Assembly (NCBI RefSeq): GCF_018918155.1
Contig: NZ_JAHLPY010000003.1
Coordinates: 1-64,000, forward strand
Origin: Anaerostipes sp. MSJ-23
Lineage (GTDB): Bacteria > Bacillota > Clostridia > Lachnospirales > Lachnospiraceae
Direction of reading: 5' to 3'
DNA length: 64,000 nucleotides
Positions 26,037 through 35,123 of the stretch are shown piece after piece. Position 1 is the first letter of the stretch, and every line of letters begins with the position of its first letter. Made by a program: the position numbers and the translations under genes. Under the pieces are notes generated by a model. The model did not search any database. It was not told where the DNA came from and saw nothing but the letters and a program-made list of their open reading frames with translations.

Positions 26037-28693
26037 TGAGGACAAAAAAAAGTCTGATTTTTGCATATACTGTTATTTTTGCAGTTTTATGTGCGATTGT
26101 ATTTTATCCTTTTTATAGAAATGGAAGATCTTTTGTATGGTGTGCAGGTGGCCAGGATGGAATCGCCCAACATTTGAATGCTCTTGTTTACTGGGGACAA
26201 TATATCCGTGAATTTTTTGGAAACATGATTCATGGACATTTTAAATTTCCAATGTGGGACATGAGTATAGGGTATGGCGGTGATATCCTGGCAACTTTAA
26301 ATTATTATGCAATTGGAGATCCATTGAATCTGCTTTATGTTTTTTCAAATAAGCATAATGCAGAATATTTTTATCAGGTTCTGTATTTCGTCAGGATGTA
26401 TCTTGTAGGGATCAGCTTTATCGCTTATGGACTCTATATGAAAAAAGATAACAAAGGAATTTTATGTGGAAGTCTTATTTATCTTTTCTGCGGATTTTTC
26501 TTTAAAGCTTGTTTGCGTCATCCGTTTTTCCTGAATCCGATGATTTATTTTCCACTCATGTTGATTGGAGTTGAGAAGATTTTCAGGAAAGAGCGTCCAT
26601 ACTTGCTGATGTTTATGGCAACATTAGGGGCAATCAGCAATTTTTATTTCTTTTATATGCTGACATTGTTTACTGTCATTTACGCAGCAATCCGTTATCA
26701 CAACTATGAAAAAATAAAAAATTTCTTCAAAGTATTTTTTAAATTTGCTGGGTGGTATTTGCTTGGAATCGGGCTTTCGGCTGTCATCTTATTACCAGTT
26801 CTGATAGGATTTTCTGGTAATGGAAGAACCAGCAGTGGAATGAATTATTTTACATATTTCTATTATCCGATGACCTATTATAAAGCAGCAGTTCATCAGT
26901 TTATTGGTTATGAAGCAATTGAAAGAGCAACTTCGATGAATTATGTTGCACTTTCGTTGTTGGTGGCAGTGGCATTATTTGTGCAGAAGAAAAAGGGTCG
27001 TATAGATCTTAAAATTGCATTGATAATAGGAATAGCAGGATTGTTATTGCCACCAATTGCCTATGTTTTTCATGGATTTTCTTATCCGATGAATCGATGG
27101 ATCTTTGCACTTTCTTTTGTTATGGGTGCAATTGTTATGGAAATGTATCAGGACCTTCTGAAATTATCCATTTGGCAGGAAATCGGTATGGCTGTTCTTT
27201 GTGTCATTTACATTGTAACGAGCTACTATATTGTAGAAGAAAGAACAAAAGAACTGAAAGTAATATTGGCTGTACTTGTTGGATCATTTTTGATTCTATT
27301 GTTAATGAACCATATAGAGTTTTTCAAAAAAGAACCATTCCATCATGTGGCAATGCTTGGAATTGTTTGTGTGAGTATAGGAATAGCTGGATATTTTAAT
27401 TTTTCTACAAAAGAATCTGCAGTAATTGGTGATTATTTGGAAAGCGGAAAGGTATGGAATTATTTAGAGAAAGATGGAGCTAAATTATTAACTAGTGCAG
27501 ATAATCAAGGCTTTTATCGTTCAGAGGCATATGGAGCAAACCAATATAATTGGGGATTATCTTATCACACACCGACAACAACCAACTATTTGAGTGTTAC
27601 GGATGGCAATGTTTCAAAAGCCTTAAGACAGACGGAGACAATGGGATATTTTTATACTTTTAAATTTCGTAAGCTAGATAAACGAAAAGGTTTTATGAGT
27701 TTATATGGAGTAAAATATGTAACATTTCCATTAAAAGAAAAAGTTAGTAAAAAAGACTTCCGTCTTATAAAAAAACAGGGAAACTTTGGACTTTATGAAA
27801 ATAAAAAAGTTCTTCCATTTGGATATACTTATGATTCTTATGTACGAGAGTCAGAATATGAAAAACTTAATGGAATAGACAGAGAGCAGACGATGCTTTC
27901 TTCTGCTATTGTGGAGGATCAGGATAAGATTGGAGTACAAAAAAATGTTCCACAGAAACTGTCAAAGGTGGAAGAGGTTGGATCTGATTATAAAATTACA
28001 AAATCTCCAAAGAATCGAGTATGGAAAATAAAAATACCAGCAGTTGCTGCGACAAAGAAACAGAAAGTTTATATAAGATTGGAAGGAATGAGCAGTATAA
28101 AAGAAAAGAATCAGGTTCGTCGTCATAAGCTTCCAACAGGAGTGAATGCCAATACATTGAGCGCAAGATTTCATGGAAAATCATTCTTGCTTCCAAACGA
28201 ACAGCAAGGCGGTACTTATTACTTTGGAAAAAGAACATTCTTGCTTCCAGCAAATGGGAAAAAAGGAACATTGAAAATTGACTTAAAAGCACCAGGATAT
28301 TATACAATAGATAAAATTTCAGTAATTACGATTGATAAAGCAGAAATAAATAAAGCTATAGAACAGCGCCAGAAAAGTGAACACCTTAAAAATATTTCCT
28401 ATGATATGGGAAATCATTTTTCAGGAACGATCACAACAAAAGGAAGACGAATCCTATGTATTCCGATTGCCTATAGTAAGGGATGGAAGGCGTATGATCA
28501 CGGACAAAAAGTGGAAGTGAAAAAGGTTAATGGAATGTTTCTTGGAATAGAGCTTAAAAAAGGGAAGCATACAATTCGACTAGATTATGTAACGCCTGGG
28601 TTAAAAGCAGGAGCGGGAATCACAGTAATTAGTTTGTGTATTCTTGTTGTTTTGGCAGGAAAAAGGCGAAAAATTACAAAGGGTAACTGCTGA
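26033..28693 (+). CDS. yfhO: YfhO-family membrane glycosyltransferase
   Basis: An 886-residue protein. About twelve or more hydrophobic helices occupy residues 8-465, followed by a long extracytoplasmic part and a last helix near 860. The N-terminal loop GGQDGIAQHLNAL carries the acidic residues typical of GT-C lipid-linked sugar transferases of this family. In Bacillus, YfhO moves the sugar from CsbB-made undecaprenyl phosphate onto lipoteichoic acid; the same role is inferred here from the overlapping CsbB-like gene. The 3' end overlaps the convergent Rrf2 gene by 20 bases. Confidence 0.85.
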   Translation: MMRTKKSLIFAYTVIFAVLCAIVFYPFYRNGRSFVWCAGGQDGIAQHLNALVYWGQYIREFFGNMIHGHFKFPMWDMSIGYGGDILATLNYYAIGDPLNLLYVFSNKHNAEYFYQVLYFVRMYLVGISFIAYGLYMKKDNKGILCGSLIYLFCGFFFKACLRHPFFLNPMIYFPLMLIGVEKIFRKERPYLLMFMATLGAISNFYFFYMLTLFTVIYAAIRYHNYEKIKNFFKVFFKFAGWYLLGIGLSAVILLPVLIGFSGNGRTSSGMNYFTYFYYPMTYYKAAVHQFIGYEAIERATSMNYVALSLLVAVALFVQKKKGRIDLKIALIIGIAGLLLPPIAYVFHGFSYPMNRWIFALSFVMGAIVMEMYQDLLKLSIWQEIGMAVLCVIYIVTSYYIVEERTKELKVILAVLVGSFLILLLMNHIEFFKKEPFHHVAMLGIVCVSIGIAGYFNFSTKESAVIGDYLESGKVWNYLEKDGAKLLTSADNQGFYRSEAYGANQYNWGLSYHTPTTTNYLSVTDGNVSKALRQTETMGYFYTFKFRKLDKRKGFMSLYGVKYVTFPLKEKVSKKDFRLIKKQGNFGLYENKKVLPFGYTYDSYVRESEYEKLNGIDREQTMLSSAIVEDQDKIGVQKNVPQKLSKVEEVGSDYKITKSPKNRVWKIKIPAVAATKKQKVYIRLEGMSSIKEKNQVRRHKLPTGVNANTLSARFHGKSFLLPNEQQGGTYYFGKRTFLLPANGKKGTLKIDLKAPGYYTIDKISVITIDKAEINKAIEQRQKSEHLKNISYDMGNHFSGTITTKGRRILCIPIAYSKGWKAYDHGQKVEVKKVNGMFLGIELKKGKHTIRLDYVTPGLKAGAGITVISLCILVVLAGKRRKITKGNC

Positions 28694-29117
28694 TATCGTC
28701 AAGAAAACGATCTAGAGTACAGGTCTTTAAATAATCTTTATAAAGAAGTTCTGCATTTTTAAAAATGTCCAGGACTTCTTTTTCTCTTTTATGAGCGAGT
28801 GTTTTGTTGTGGAAAAAAACTTTTTCTACAAGGCCAGTAGCGCTGACAAAGGATTCTTTTCCTTCAATTGCAATAAAGATATCATATAAGGATATTTTTT
28901 CTGGTTTTTTTTTCAGAGTAAAACCTCCATTTTTTCCGGAGTTTGATTCGATCAATCCGGCAAGAACAAGCTGTCTTGTGATTTTTTTTAAGTAGGAATC
29001 TGATACGCCGAGTCTCTGACTTAAATATTCACTGGTCAGATTATGGTCAGATGAAGCATGACCTGCAATGATCATAACAATGCAAATTCCTTGTTCCAGA
29101 CTTTTTTTGCTTTTCAT
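28674..29117 (-). CDS. Rrf2-family transcriptional regulator
   Basis: A 147-residue winged-helix regulator (TSEYLSQRLGVSDSYLKKIT; GLIESNSGKNGGFTLKKKPE). The three-cysteine cluster that binds iron-sulfur in IscR and NsrR is missing: Cys occurs only near residues 12 and 132. It therefore resembles the cluster-free Rrf2 group. It is transcribed away from the YhgE/Pip gene, and matching sites lie in both promoters, so it probably represses both genes. Confidence 0.88.
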   Translation of the reverse strand: MKSKKSLEQGICIVMIIAGHASSDHNLTSEYLSQRLGVSDSYLKKITRQLVLAGLIESNSGKNGGFTLKKKPEKISLYDIFIAIEGKESFVSATGLVEKVFFHNKTLAHKREKEVLDIFKNAELLYKDYLKTCTLDRFLDDISSYPL

Positions 29118-29143
29118 AAATATTTCCTCTCCTTTCTTTTTTT

Positions 29144-29289
29144 CAGATATATCTGGTCTGTGTCGGGTCTATTTTAGAATATTCAAGGATAAAATTCAAT
29201 AAAAAAATTGGCTTAAAATGTCCCAAAGCAAAAAAAATGACCAATCGTTCAATAAATGGTTGACAAACAGCATGGACACAGACTATAAT
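29144..29289. promoter_or_regulatory. Divergent rrf2/YhgE promoters with paired operator
   Basis: Rightward promoter: TTGACA (29260) and TATAAT (29284), 18-base spacer. Leftward promoter: TTGAAT and TAAAAT on the minus strand (29199-29171), 17-base spacer. GTCTGTGTC at 29156-29164 recurs exactly as its reverse complement at 29275-29283. One copy is near the rrf2 start and the other abuts the YhgE -10. A perfect CAGATATATCTG palindrome lies at 29144-29155. Confidence 0.75.
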
Positions 29290-29358
29290 ACGATTGATTT
29301 ATGGATAATGAATGTCTCTAAATAGAATCAAATCAAAGGGAAGGAAGGAGCGGTAATC

Positions 29359-32316
29359 ATGCTAAAACGCGAATGGCAGAAAATAGCGAAGAATAAGTGG
29401 ATGCTTCTTATTTTAATTGCCATCATTACAATTCCGGCAATCTATACTTCCGTATTCCTTGGATCTATGTGGGATCCTTACGGGGATGCAGATGAACTGC
29501 CGGTAGCAGTTATTAACAAAGATCGCAAAGTGGACTATAATGGTACGACATTGGCGGTCGGTGATGAACTGGTAAAAAATCTAAAGAAAACGAAGGCGTT
29601 GGATTTTAGGTTTGTAAGTGAAAAAAAAGCGGAAGATGGATTAAAAAGTGGAAAATATTATATGATCATTTCCATTCCAGAAGATTTCTCTGAAAACGCA
29701 ACGACGTTAATGGATGAGAATCCGAGAAAGATGAAACTGACTTATAAGACAAATCCAGGTACGAACTATGTCGCATCTAAGATGGATGACAGTGCCATGG
29801 CTAAGATTGAAAAATCAGTTTCTGAAAAAGTAACAGAGACTTATGCAAAAACAGTTTTTGCTCAAGTGAAGGTGGCAGGAAAAGGATTTTCTAAGGCAGC
29901 AGATGGTGCAGGTAAAATTGAAAAAGGTGCGAAGAAGCTGAAAAAAGGAAATAATACTATCGAAAAGAATTTAAGAAAACTGGCATCCAGCTCACTGACA
30001 TTCCAAAATGGAGCCAAAACACTTTCTGTAGGACTTAGAACCTATACAAATGGTGTCGCTCAGGTTGACAGTGGAGCTACAAGTTTGCAGTCAGGAACAA
30101 AGACATTAAAAAATGGAACCGGATCTGCAAAAAGCGGAGCGAATTCTTTAGCAAGTGGAGCAAAGACTTTGCAGAACGGAACTGGACAGCTGAAAAATGG
30201 AGCAGGGCAGTTATCTGCTGGAGCAAAAAAATTACAGAGTGGATCAAAGAGTCTGAAAAATGGTGTCAGCCAGTATACAGCTGGAGTTGATAGCGCTAAG
30301 GCAGGAAGTTCTCAGCTGGCAGCAAATAATAGCAAGTTAAATAATGGTGTTGCAAGTTTATCCGAAGGAAGTAAAAAACTTTCCAGTGGAACACAGACAT
30401 TGACAACTGGAATCGGAGGAGTTTTAACAGCAGCACAACAAACTTCTGATCAGATTGGAAACAGTCTTCCAGCAGAATCAGATATCCAGAAATTAACTTC
30501 TGGAATGGAAGAGTTAAATGCTGGTATCCAGAAATTAAATAAAGCACTTGGAAATCAGGAAACACAGGCGGCAGTACAAACAACAAAAACGACAACAACA
30601 ACTGCTGAGAATGAACAGAGCAAACAGGCAGCTGAGAGTGCTTCCAGTGCAAAACAAAGTGTTCGTGTGATGCAGCAGAAAGTCAGCAATTTGAAAAATT
30701 CATCCGCATTGAAAAATCTTTCAGAAGAAGAAAAAGAACAACTTTTATCCGAAATTGGAGAGGTTGAAAATGCCGCATCAAATGTGGAAAGCAATGTCGA
30801 TGAGACTTATACAAAGTCACAAAAAGCTGTACAGTCAAAAGTGACAACAACAACGACAACAAAGCAGGCAAAGAGCGGTCTTACAGACACCATTCAAAAA
30901 ATGCTTGAATTAAAACAGAGTGTAGCAAAAATTGCAGCTGCATCCAATCAGGTACTCCCAACAGGAGAAAAGGCAATTAATAGTCTCTATGGTGGATTAA
31001 AAGAGGTAAAAACAGGACTTGATAAAAAAGGAACGACTCAGAGTGATATGGGTATGATTCAGGCATTAACGGCATTAAAGAGTGGTGCTACAGAAGTACA
31101 GACAGGGATGGCCTCTATGGAATCCGGTATTAATGACAGTAAAAATGGTCTAAGTATTGGAATTGCAAATTATACAAATGGAGTAAAACAGCTGGATAAT
31201 GGTCTTACAAAATTAAGTAAGAATTCAAAAGTATTAAACAGCGGTGCTTCTCAGTTAAACAGCGGTATCAATCAGGTAAGTGTGAAACTTCCAGAATTTA
31301 TGACAGGTATCAACAAGTTGTATGCAGGAAGTGGAACTCTTGCTTCTGGAGCAAATCAGCTGGCTTCTGGAATCGGAAAATTAGATTCTGGAGCAGGTCA
31401 GTTATATGATGGAACAAAAACATTAAAAGCAGGTACCGGTAAACTGGTAGCCAATAATTCTACATTAAATAATGGTGTTACTCAGTTAGCTTCCGGAGCA
31501 GGTCAGATTTCGAATGGATCAACCAAACTTGCGAATGGATCAACAACACTTGGAAATGGACTTGGAACATTAACAGATGGAAGTAAGACTCTGAAAGATT
31601 CTCTCCAAAAAGGAGCAGATCAGGTCAATGATATTAAGACAACAAATAAAACAAATAAGATGTTTGCAGCCCCTGTAAAAACAAATAATGTAGAATATTC
31701 ACATGTTCAGAATAATGGTCATGCGATGGCACCATATATGATGTCTGTAGGATTATTTGTAGCATGTATGGCATTCACATTAATGTATCCTTTAATGGAA
31801 AGAAACGAAGAAGTCAAGACAGGACTTCAGTGGTGGTTAAGCAAAGTTACTGTGATGGCAGCGATTTCCATTGCACAGGCAGTCATTATGGTTGGTGTAT
31901 TAATGGTTGTCAATGGTTTGGAACCAAACTATGTAGGAAAAACCTTTGGAATGGCGATACTTGCCTCAATGGCCTTTATGTCATTAATCGCCTTCTTTGA
32001 AATGATGATCAATCGTGTTGGAAGTTATGTACTTCTTGTATTTATGGTCATTCAGTTAGGTGCAGCTGGAGGAACTTATCCATTGAATATGGCTCCACAT
32101 TTCTATACAGTTCTTCATAAGTATATGCCGTTTAGCTATACGGTACACGCATTCCGTCATACACTTTCAATGGACGGAAAGATTGGCGGAGATGTTGCAG
32201 TCTTTGTAGGCATCCTTGTAGTATCTACATTGGCAACGATCTTACTGTATCGCTTCAGAATGAAAAAACAGGTCGGAGGAACCTTAGAAGTCGACGGACC
32301 AGCAGTACAACATTAA
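29359..32316 (+). CDS. YhgE/Pip-domain membrane protein
   Basis: A 985-residue protein. It has one N-terminal helix (about 12-34) and the family start (LKREWQKIAKNKWM), then a very long extracytoplasmic region made of degenerate repeats with the pattern L-x-x-G-(A/S/T) spaced about seven residues (roughly 190-360 and 590-770). These are split by a Thr/Gln/Ser-rich helical insert. About five to six C-terminal helices follow (about 795-975), resembling ABC-2-type membrane domains. Relatives include the Lactococcus phage infection protein and type VII secretion-linked proteins. A role in export or envelope stress is plausible but unproven. It is divergent from an Rrf2 regulator. Confidence 0.87.
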   Translation: MLKREWQKIAKNKWMLLILIAIITIPAIYTSVFLGSMWDPYGDADELPVAVINKDRKVDYNGTTLAVGDELVKNLKKTKALDFRFVSEKKAEDGLKSGKYYMIISIPEDFSENATTLMDENPRKMKLTYKTNPGTNYVASKMDDSAMAKIEKSVSEKVTETYAKTVFAQVKVAGKGFSKAADGAGKIEKGAKKLKKGNNTIEKNLRKLASSSLTFQNGAKTLSVGLRTYTNGVAQVDSGATSLQSGTKTLKNGTGSAKSGANSLASGAKTLQNGTGQLKNGAGQLSAGAKKLQSGSKSLKNGVSQYTAGVDSAKAGSSQLAANNSKLNNGVASLSEGSKKLSSGTQTLTTGIGGVLTAAQQTSDQIGNSLPAESDIQKLTSGMEELNAGIQKLNKALGNQETQAAVQTTKTTTTTAENEQSKQAAESASSAKQSVRVMQQKVSNLKNSSALKNLSEEEKEQLLSEIGEVENAASNVESNVDETYTKSQKAVQSKVTTTTTTKQAKSGLTDTIQKMLELKQSVAKIAAASNQVLPTGEKAINSLYGGLKEVKTGLDKKGTTQSDMGMIQALTALKSGATEVQTGMASMESGINDSKNGLSIGIANYTNGVKQLDNGLTKLSKNSKVLNSGASQLNSGINQVSVKLPEFMTGINKLYAGSGTLASGANQLASGIGKLDSGAGQLYDGTKTLKAGTGKLVANNSTLNNGVTQLASGAGQISNGSTKLANGSTTLGNGLGTLTDGSKTLKDSLQKGADQVNDIKTTNKTNKMFAAPVKTNNVEYSHVQNNGHAMAPYMMSVGLFVACMAFTLMYPLMERNEEVKTGLQWWLSKVTVMAAISIAQAVIMVGVLMVVNGLEPNYVGKTFGMAILASMAFMSLIAFFEMMINRVGSYVLLVFMVIQLGAAGGTYPLNMAPHFYTVLHKYMPFSYTVHAFRHTLSMDGKIGGDVAVFVGILVVSTLATILLYRFRMKKQVGGTLEVDGPAVQH

Positions 32317-32339
32317 AATAAGAGAATCGTACTTTTAAA

Positions 32340-32372
32340 GTCAGCAGATTTGTAATATCTGCTGGCTTTTTT
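32340..32372 (+). terminator. Intrinsic terminator of the YhgE/Pip gene
   Basis: A 10-bp stem (GTCAGCAGAT with ATCTGCTGGC, one G-U pair), TTGTAAT-type loop and T tract that continues into repeat cassette copy 2. Confidence 0.87.
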
Positions 32373-32455
32373 ATTTTATAGGAAATTTCATAAAAAAGCC
32401 TTCCATGGAGGATCGCATTGCGGCGGAGAGTTCTATTTTACAGGATTCTTTTTTT
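32366..32455 (+). repeat. Tandem-terminator repeat cassette, copy 2
   Basis: It shares its first 22 bases with copy 1 and ends with TTTTACAGGATTC and seven T. The middle (CCTTCCATGGAGGATC, then GCGGCGGAGAG) resembles the middle of copy 3. The second stem is partly decayed. Confidence 0.65.
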
Positions 32456-32566
32456 ATTCTAAAATAATTTATTACACATATTGATGAAAATATGAGCTAT
32501 TTAAAAAAATAAAAAATGAAAATGCTATACTGTGAATAGACTATATATGGAAATGGAGGACAAATT

Positions 32567-33694
32567 ATGAGAACAAGATGGAAAATGACTTGTTTAGCAA
32601 CAGCAATGGTGTTTGGTGTGGCTTTTGGAATGCCAAATGGCTCAAAAGAGGTTATGACTAAGACAGTTTCAGCAGCGGAGGCAATGCAAGAAACATCGGA
32701 AAATCCAGTCACTTCATCTACGTGGAAGCAGGATGAAAAGGGATGGCAATATTTTGATGAGTCCGGAGAAGCATTGAGCAATGGTGAAAAAACGGTTGAT
32801 GGAAAAACCTATTATTTTGATGAAAATGGATATTTAGCAACAGGATTTCATTATGTTGGTAAAGATGTTTGTTATTTTGATGAAAGTGGAGAAACACCAA
32901 AGGATGGTTTAGGGGTTAAAAATACATCATCTGGATGGAAGACTTTGAAAGGAAATGTATATTATTTTGAAAAAGGGAATATAGTTTCTGGATGGAAAAC
33001 AATCGGGAAAAAGAAATTTTATTTTAATCGTTCTGAAGAACTTTCAAAAAGAGGAAGCCTTTTGACTGGATTCCAGAACATTGGGAAAAATACTTACTAT
33101 TTTAAAGGAAGTGGAGCTTACGGAACAAAAGGAATGATGCTTACTGGATGGCAGACTTTGAATCAAAAACGGTATTATTTTTATTCTAATGGAGCTATGG
33201 CAAAAAGTACTTATATTCAAGGATACCAGGTGACATCTTCCGGTGCATTATCAAACAAAGCATTTGCGCTTCAGAAAAAAGTAAAAAGTGTTGTTGCGGC
33301 ACAGACTAAAAAATGCAAGACAAAATCTGAAAAATTAAAAGCATGTTATATGTATGTAGTAAAGAGCTTTTCTTATAAGAGAAGTTATTCTTTTAAGAAA
33401 ACAGATGATTGGGAAATGAATTATGCTTATACGATGCTGACAAAGAAAAAAGGAAATTGTTATAATTATGCATCAACTTTTTCTTTCCTTGCGAGAGAAC
33501 TTGGATATAATTCCAAAACAATTACAGGAATGATCACAGCAGCAAGAGGTGGATTTACTCCACATAGCTGGGTAGAAATTAAGATGGGTAAGACGACTTA
33601 TTTATTTGATACAGAAATGCAGCATGCAAAAGGTTATGATCTTTATAAAAAAACATATAAAAGTGTAAGTAAAAGACTGACATATAAGAAGTAG
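32567..33694 (+). CDS. Secreted cell-wall-binding protein with transglutaminase-like domain
   Basis: A 375-residue secreted protein. A signal peptide (about 1-38, ending near VSAAEA) is followed by about six choline-binding-type repeats with the W-x-x-x-x-G-x-x-Y-Y-F pattern (about 50-215). The C-terminal domain (about 240-365) is a transglutaminase/protease-like fold with a complete candidate triad: Cys in KKGNCYNYAS, His in TPHSWVEIKM and Asp in LFDTEMQHA. It may cross-link or cleave wall proteins or peptides. It is 10 bases upstream of an MBOAT acyltransferase gene, so it probably belongs to the same surface-modification operon. Confidence 0.85.
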   Translation: MRTRWKMTCLATAMVFGVAFGMPNGSKEVMTKTVSAAEAMQETSENPVTSSTWKQDEKGWQYFDESGEALSNGEKTVDGKTYYFDENGYLATGFHYVGKDVCYFDESGETPKDGLGVKNTSSGWKTLKGNVYYFEKGNIVSGWKTIGKKKFYFNRSEELSKRGSLLTGFQNIGKNTYYFKGSGAYGTKGMMLTGWQTLNQKRYYFYSNGAMAKSTYIQGYQVTSSGALSNKAFALQKKVKSVVAAQTKKCKTKSEKLKACYMYVVKSFSYKRSYSFKKTDDWEMNYAYTMLTKKKGNCYNYASTFSFLARELGYNSKTITGMITAARGGFTPHSWVEIKMGKTTYLFDTEMQHAKGYDLYKKTYKSVSKRLTYKK

Positions 33695-33704
33695 AGGAAA
33701 TCAT

Positions 33705-35102
33705 ATGGTTTTTAGTTCATTAACGTTTATTAGTGTATTTTTGCCAGTTGTATTTCTACTTTATACATTTTTACCAGGGAAAAAATTAAAAAACAGTCTT
33801 CTTTTAATTGCTAGCTTATTATTTTATGCGTATGGAGAACCTGTTTATATCTTCTTAATGATTGGCAGTATTTTGTTAAATTATAGCCTTGGGATTTTGT
33901 GTGGAACAAAACAGTCAAAAGTTTCTGTTGTTCTTGCAGTGATCGTGAATCTTGGAATTCTTGGGGTTTTTAAATATGTAGGATTTATTGTGCAAAGTAT
34001 CAATCAGATTTTTGGATCGGGATTTCATGTTCCACAAATCCGTCTTCCGATTGGAATTTCCTTTTTTACCTTTCAAGCATTATCTTATGTGATCGATGTA
34101 TATAGGGGGCAAGTGCAGCCGCAGAAAAATTTTGGAAAATTAATGTTGTATATTTCATTTTTTCCACAGTTGATTGCAGGGCCAATTGTTAAATACCATG
34201 ATATTGAGCAGCAATTAGATCAAAGAAAACAAAATCCGCAAGAAGTGGCACTTGGAATTCGCAGATTTGCAACAGGGCTTGGAAAAAAAGTCCTCATTGC
34301 CAACACGATGGCAACTGCGGCAGATGCAATTTTTTCGATGCAATCTGGAGAGATCAATTTTATGACAGCATGGCTTGGGGCTATTGCGTATCTGATGCAG
34401 ATTTATTTTGATTTCAGTGGATACAGTGACATGGCGATTGGTCTTGGACATATGTTTGGATTTTGCTTCAAGGAAAATTTCAATTATCCATATGCTTCTG
34501 TAAGTATTCGTGATTTTTGGAGAAGATGGCATATTTCTTTATCAACCTGGTTTAAGGAATATCTGTATATCCCATTGGGAGGAAATCGAAAAGGAAAGGC
34601 CCGCACTTGTACCAATAAGATAATTGTATTTTTCTTTACTGGTTTATGGCATGGAGCTAACTGGACCTTTGTGATATGGGGATTATATCATGGATTCTTT
34701 CTACTTTTAGAAGAATACCTTCCAAAAATAAAAGTACCGAAAATTTTTAAGCATATTTATGCAATTGTGGTCGTATGTATTGGATTTGTAATTTTTCGTG
34801 CCGATCATATTGGACAGGCAGTTATGATGATTGGAAAAATGTTTACGGCAGGTAATTATAATCAACAAACAATGGCTCTTTTTTGGAGTCAAATGACACC
34901 ATTATTTATTGTTGCATTGATCTTTGCAGCAATTTGTGCATTGCCGTTGAGACCATGGATTCAAGCGTTTTGTTGCAAACATGGGAAATGGGTTTATGGA
35001 TATCAGGTTCTTGCGTTTGTCGGAAGTATTTTACTTCTTATTTTATCGATGTTAAATCTGGCAGGCGGAACCTACAATCCATTTATCTATTTTAGATTTT
35101 AG
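33705..35102 (+). CDS. MBOAT membrane O-acyltransferase (AlgI/DltB-like)
   Basis: A 465-residue polytopic protein. The conserved MBOAT segments are RLPIGISFFTFQALSYVIDV, FPQLIAGPIVKYHDIE, YFDFSGYSDMAIGLG, RRWHISLSTWFKEYLYIPLG and the catalytic-histidine motif FTGLWHGANWTFVIWG. The family passes acyl groups, usually acetate or D-alanine, through the membrane. Together with the DHHW protein three bases downstream it forms the AlgI/AlgJ-like pair that O-acetylates exported polysaccharides. No dltA or dltC is present, which argues for acetylation rather than D-alanylation. Confidence 0.93.
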   Translation: MVFSSLTFISVFLPVVFLLYTFLPGKKLKNSLLLIASLLFYAYGEPVYIFLMIGSILLNYSLGILCGTKQSKVSVVLAVIVNLGILGVFKYVGFIVQSINQIFGSGFHVPQIRLPIGISFFTFQALSYVIDVYRGQVQPQKNFGKLMLYISFFPQLIAGPIVKYHDIEQQLDQRKQNPQEVALGIRRFATGLGKKVLIANTMATAADAIFSMQSGEINFMTAWLGAIAYLMQIYFDFSGYSDMAIGLGHMFGFCFKENFNYPYASVSIRDFWRRWHISLSTWFKEYLYIPLGGNRKGKARTCTNKIIVFFFTGLWHGANWTFVIWGLYHGFFLLLEEYLPKIKVPKIFKHIYAIVVVCIGFVIFRADHIGQAVMMIGKMFTAGNYNQQTMALFWSQMTPLFIVALIFAAICALPLRPWIQAFCCKHGKWVYGYQVLAFVGSILLLILSMLNLAGGTYNPFIYFRF

Positions 35103-35123
35103 ATTATGGGAAAGGAAGAAAAA

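Noticed and set aside
30296-30871. Minus-strand ORFs inside the YhgE/Pip gene
   Set aside because: They are antisense shadows of the repeat-rich coding sequence, with no ribosome-binding sites and low-complexity translations.
29900-31600. DNA repeat array or CRISPR-like array in the YhgE/Pip gene
   Set aside because: The repetition is at the protein level (glycine-spaced heptad-like repeats) and the DNA copies differ. There are no constant repeats with unique spacers.
33705-35102. DltB of a D-alanylation operon
   Set aside because: No dltA, dltC or dltD genes are adjacent, and the partner downstream is DHHW/AlgJ-like, favouring another acyl transfer.
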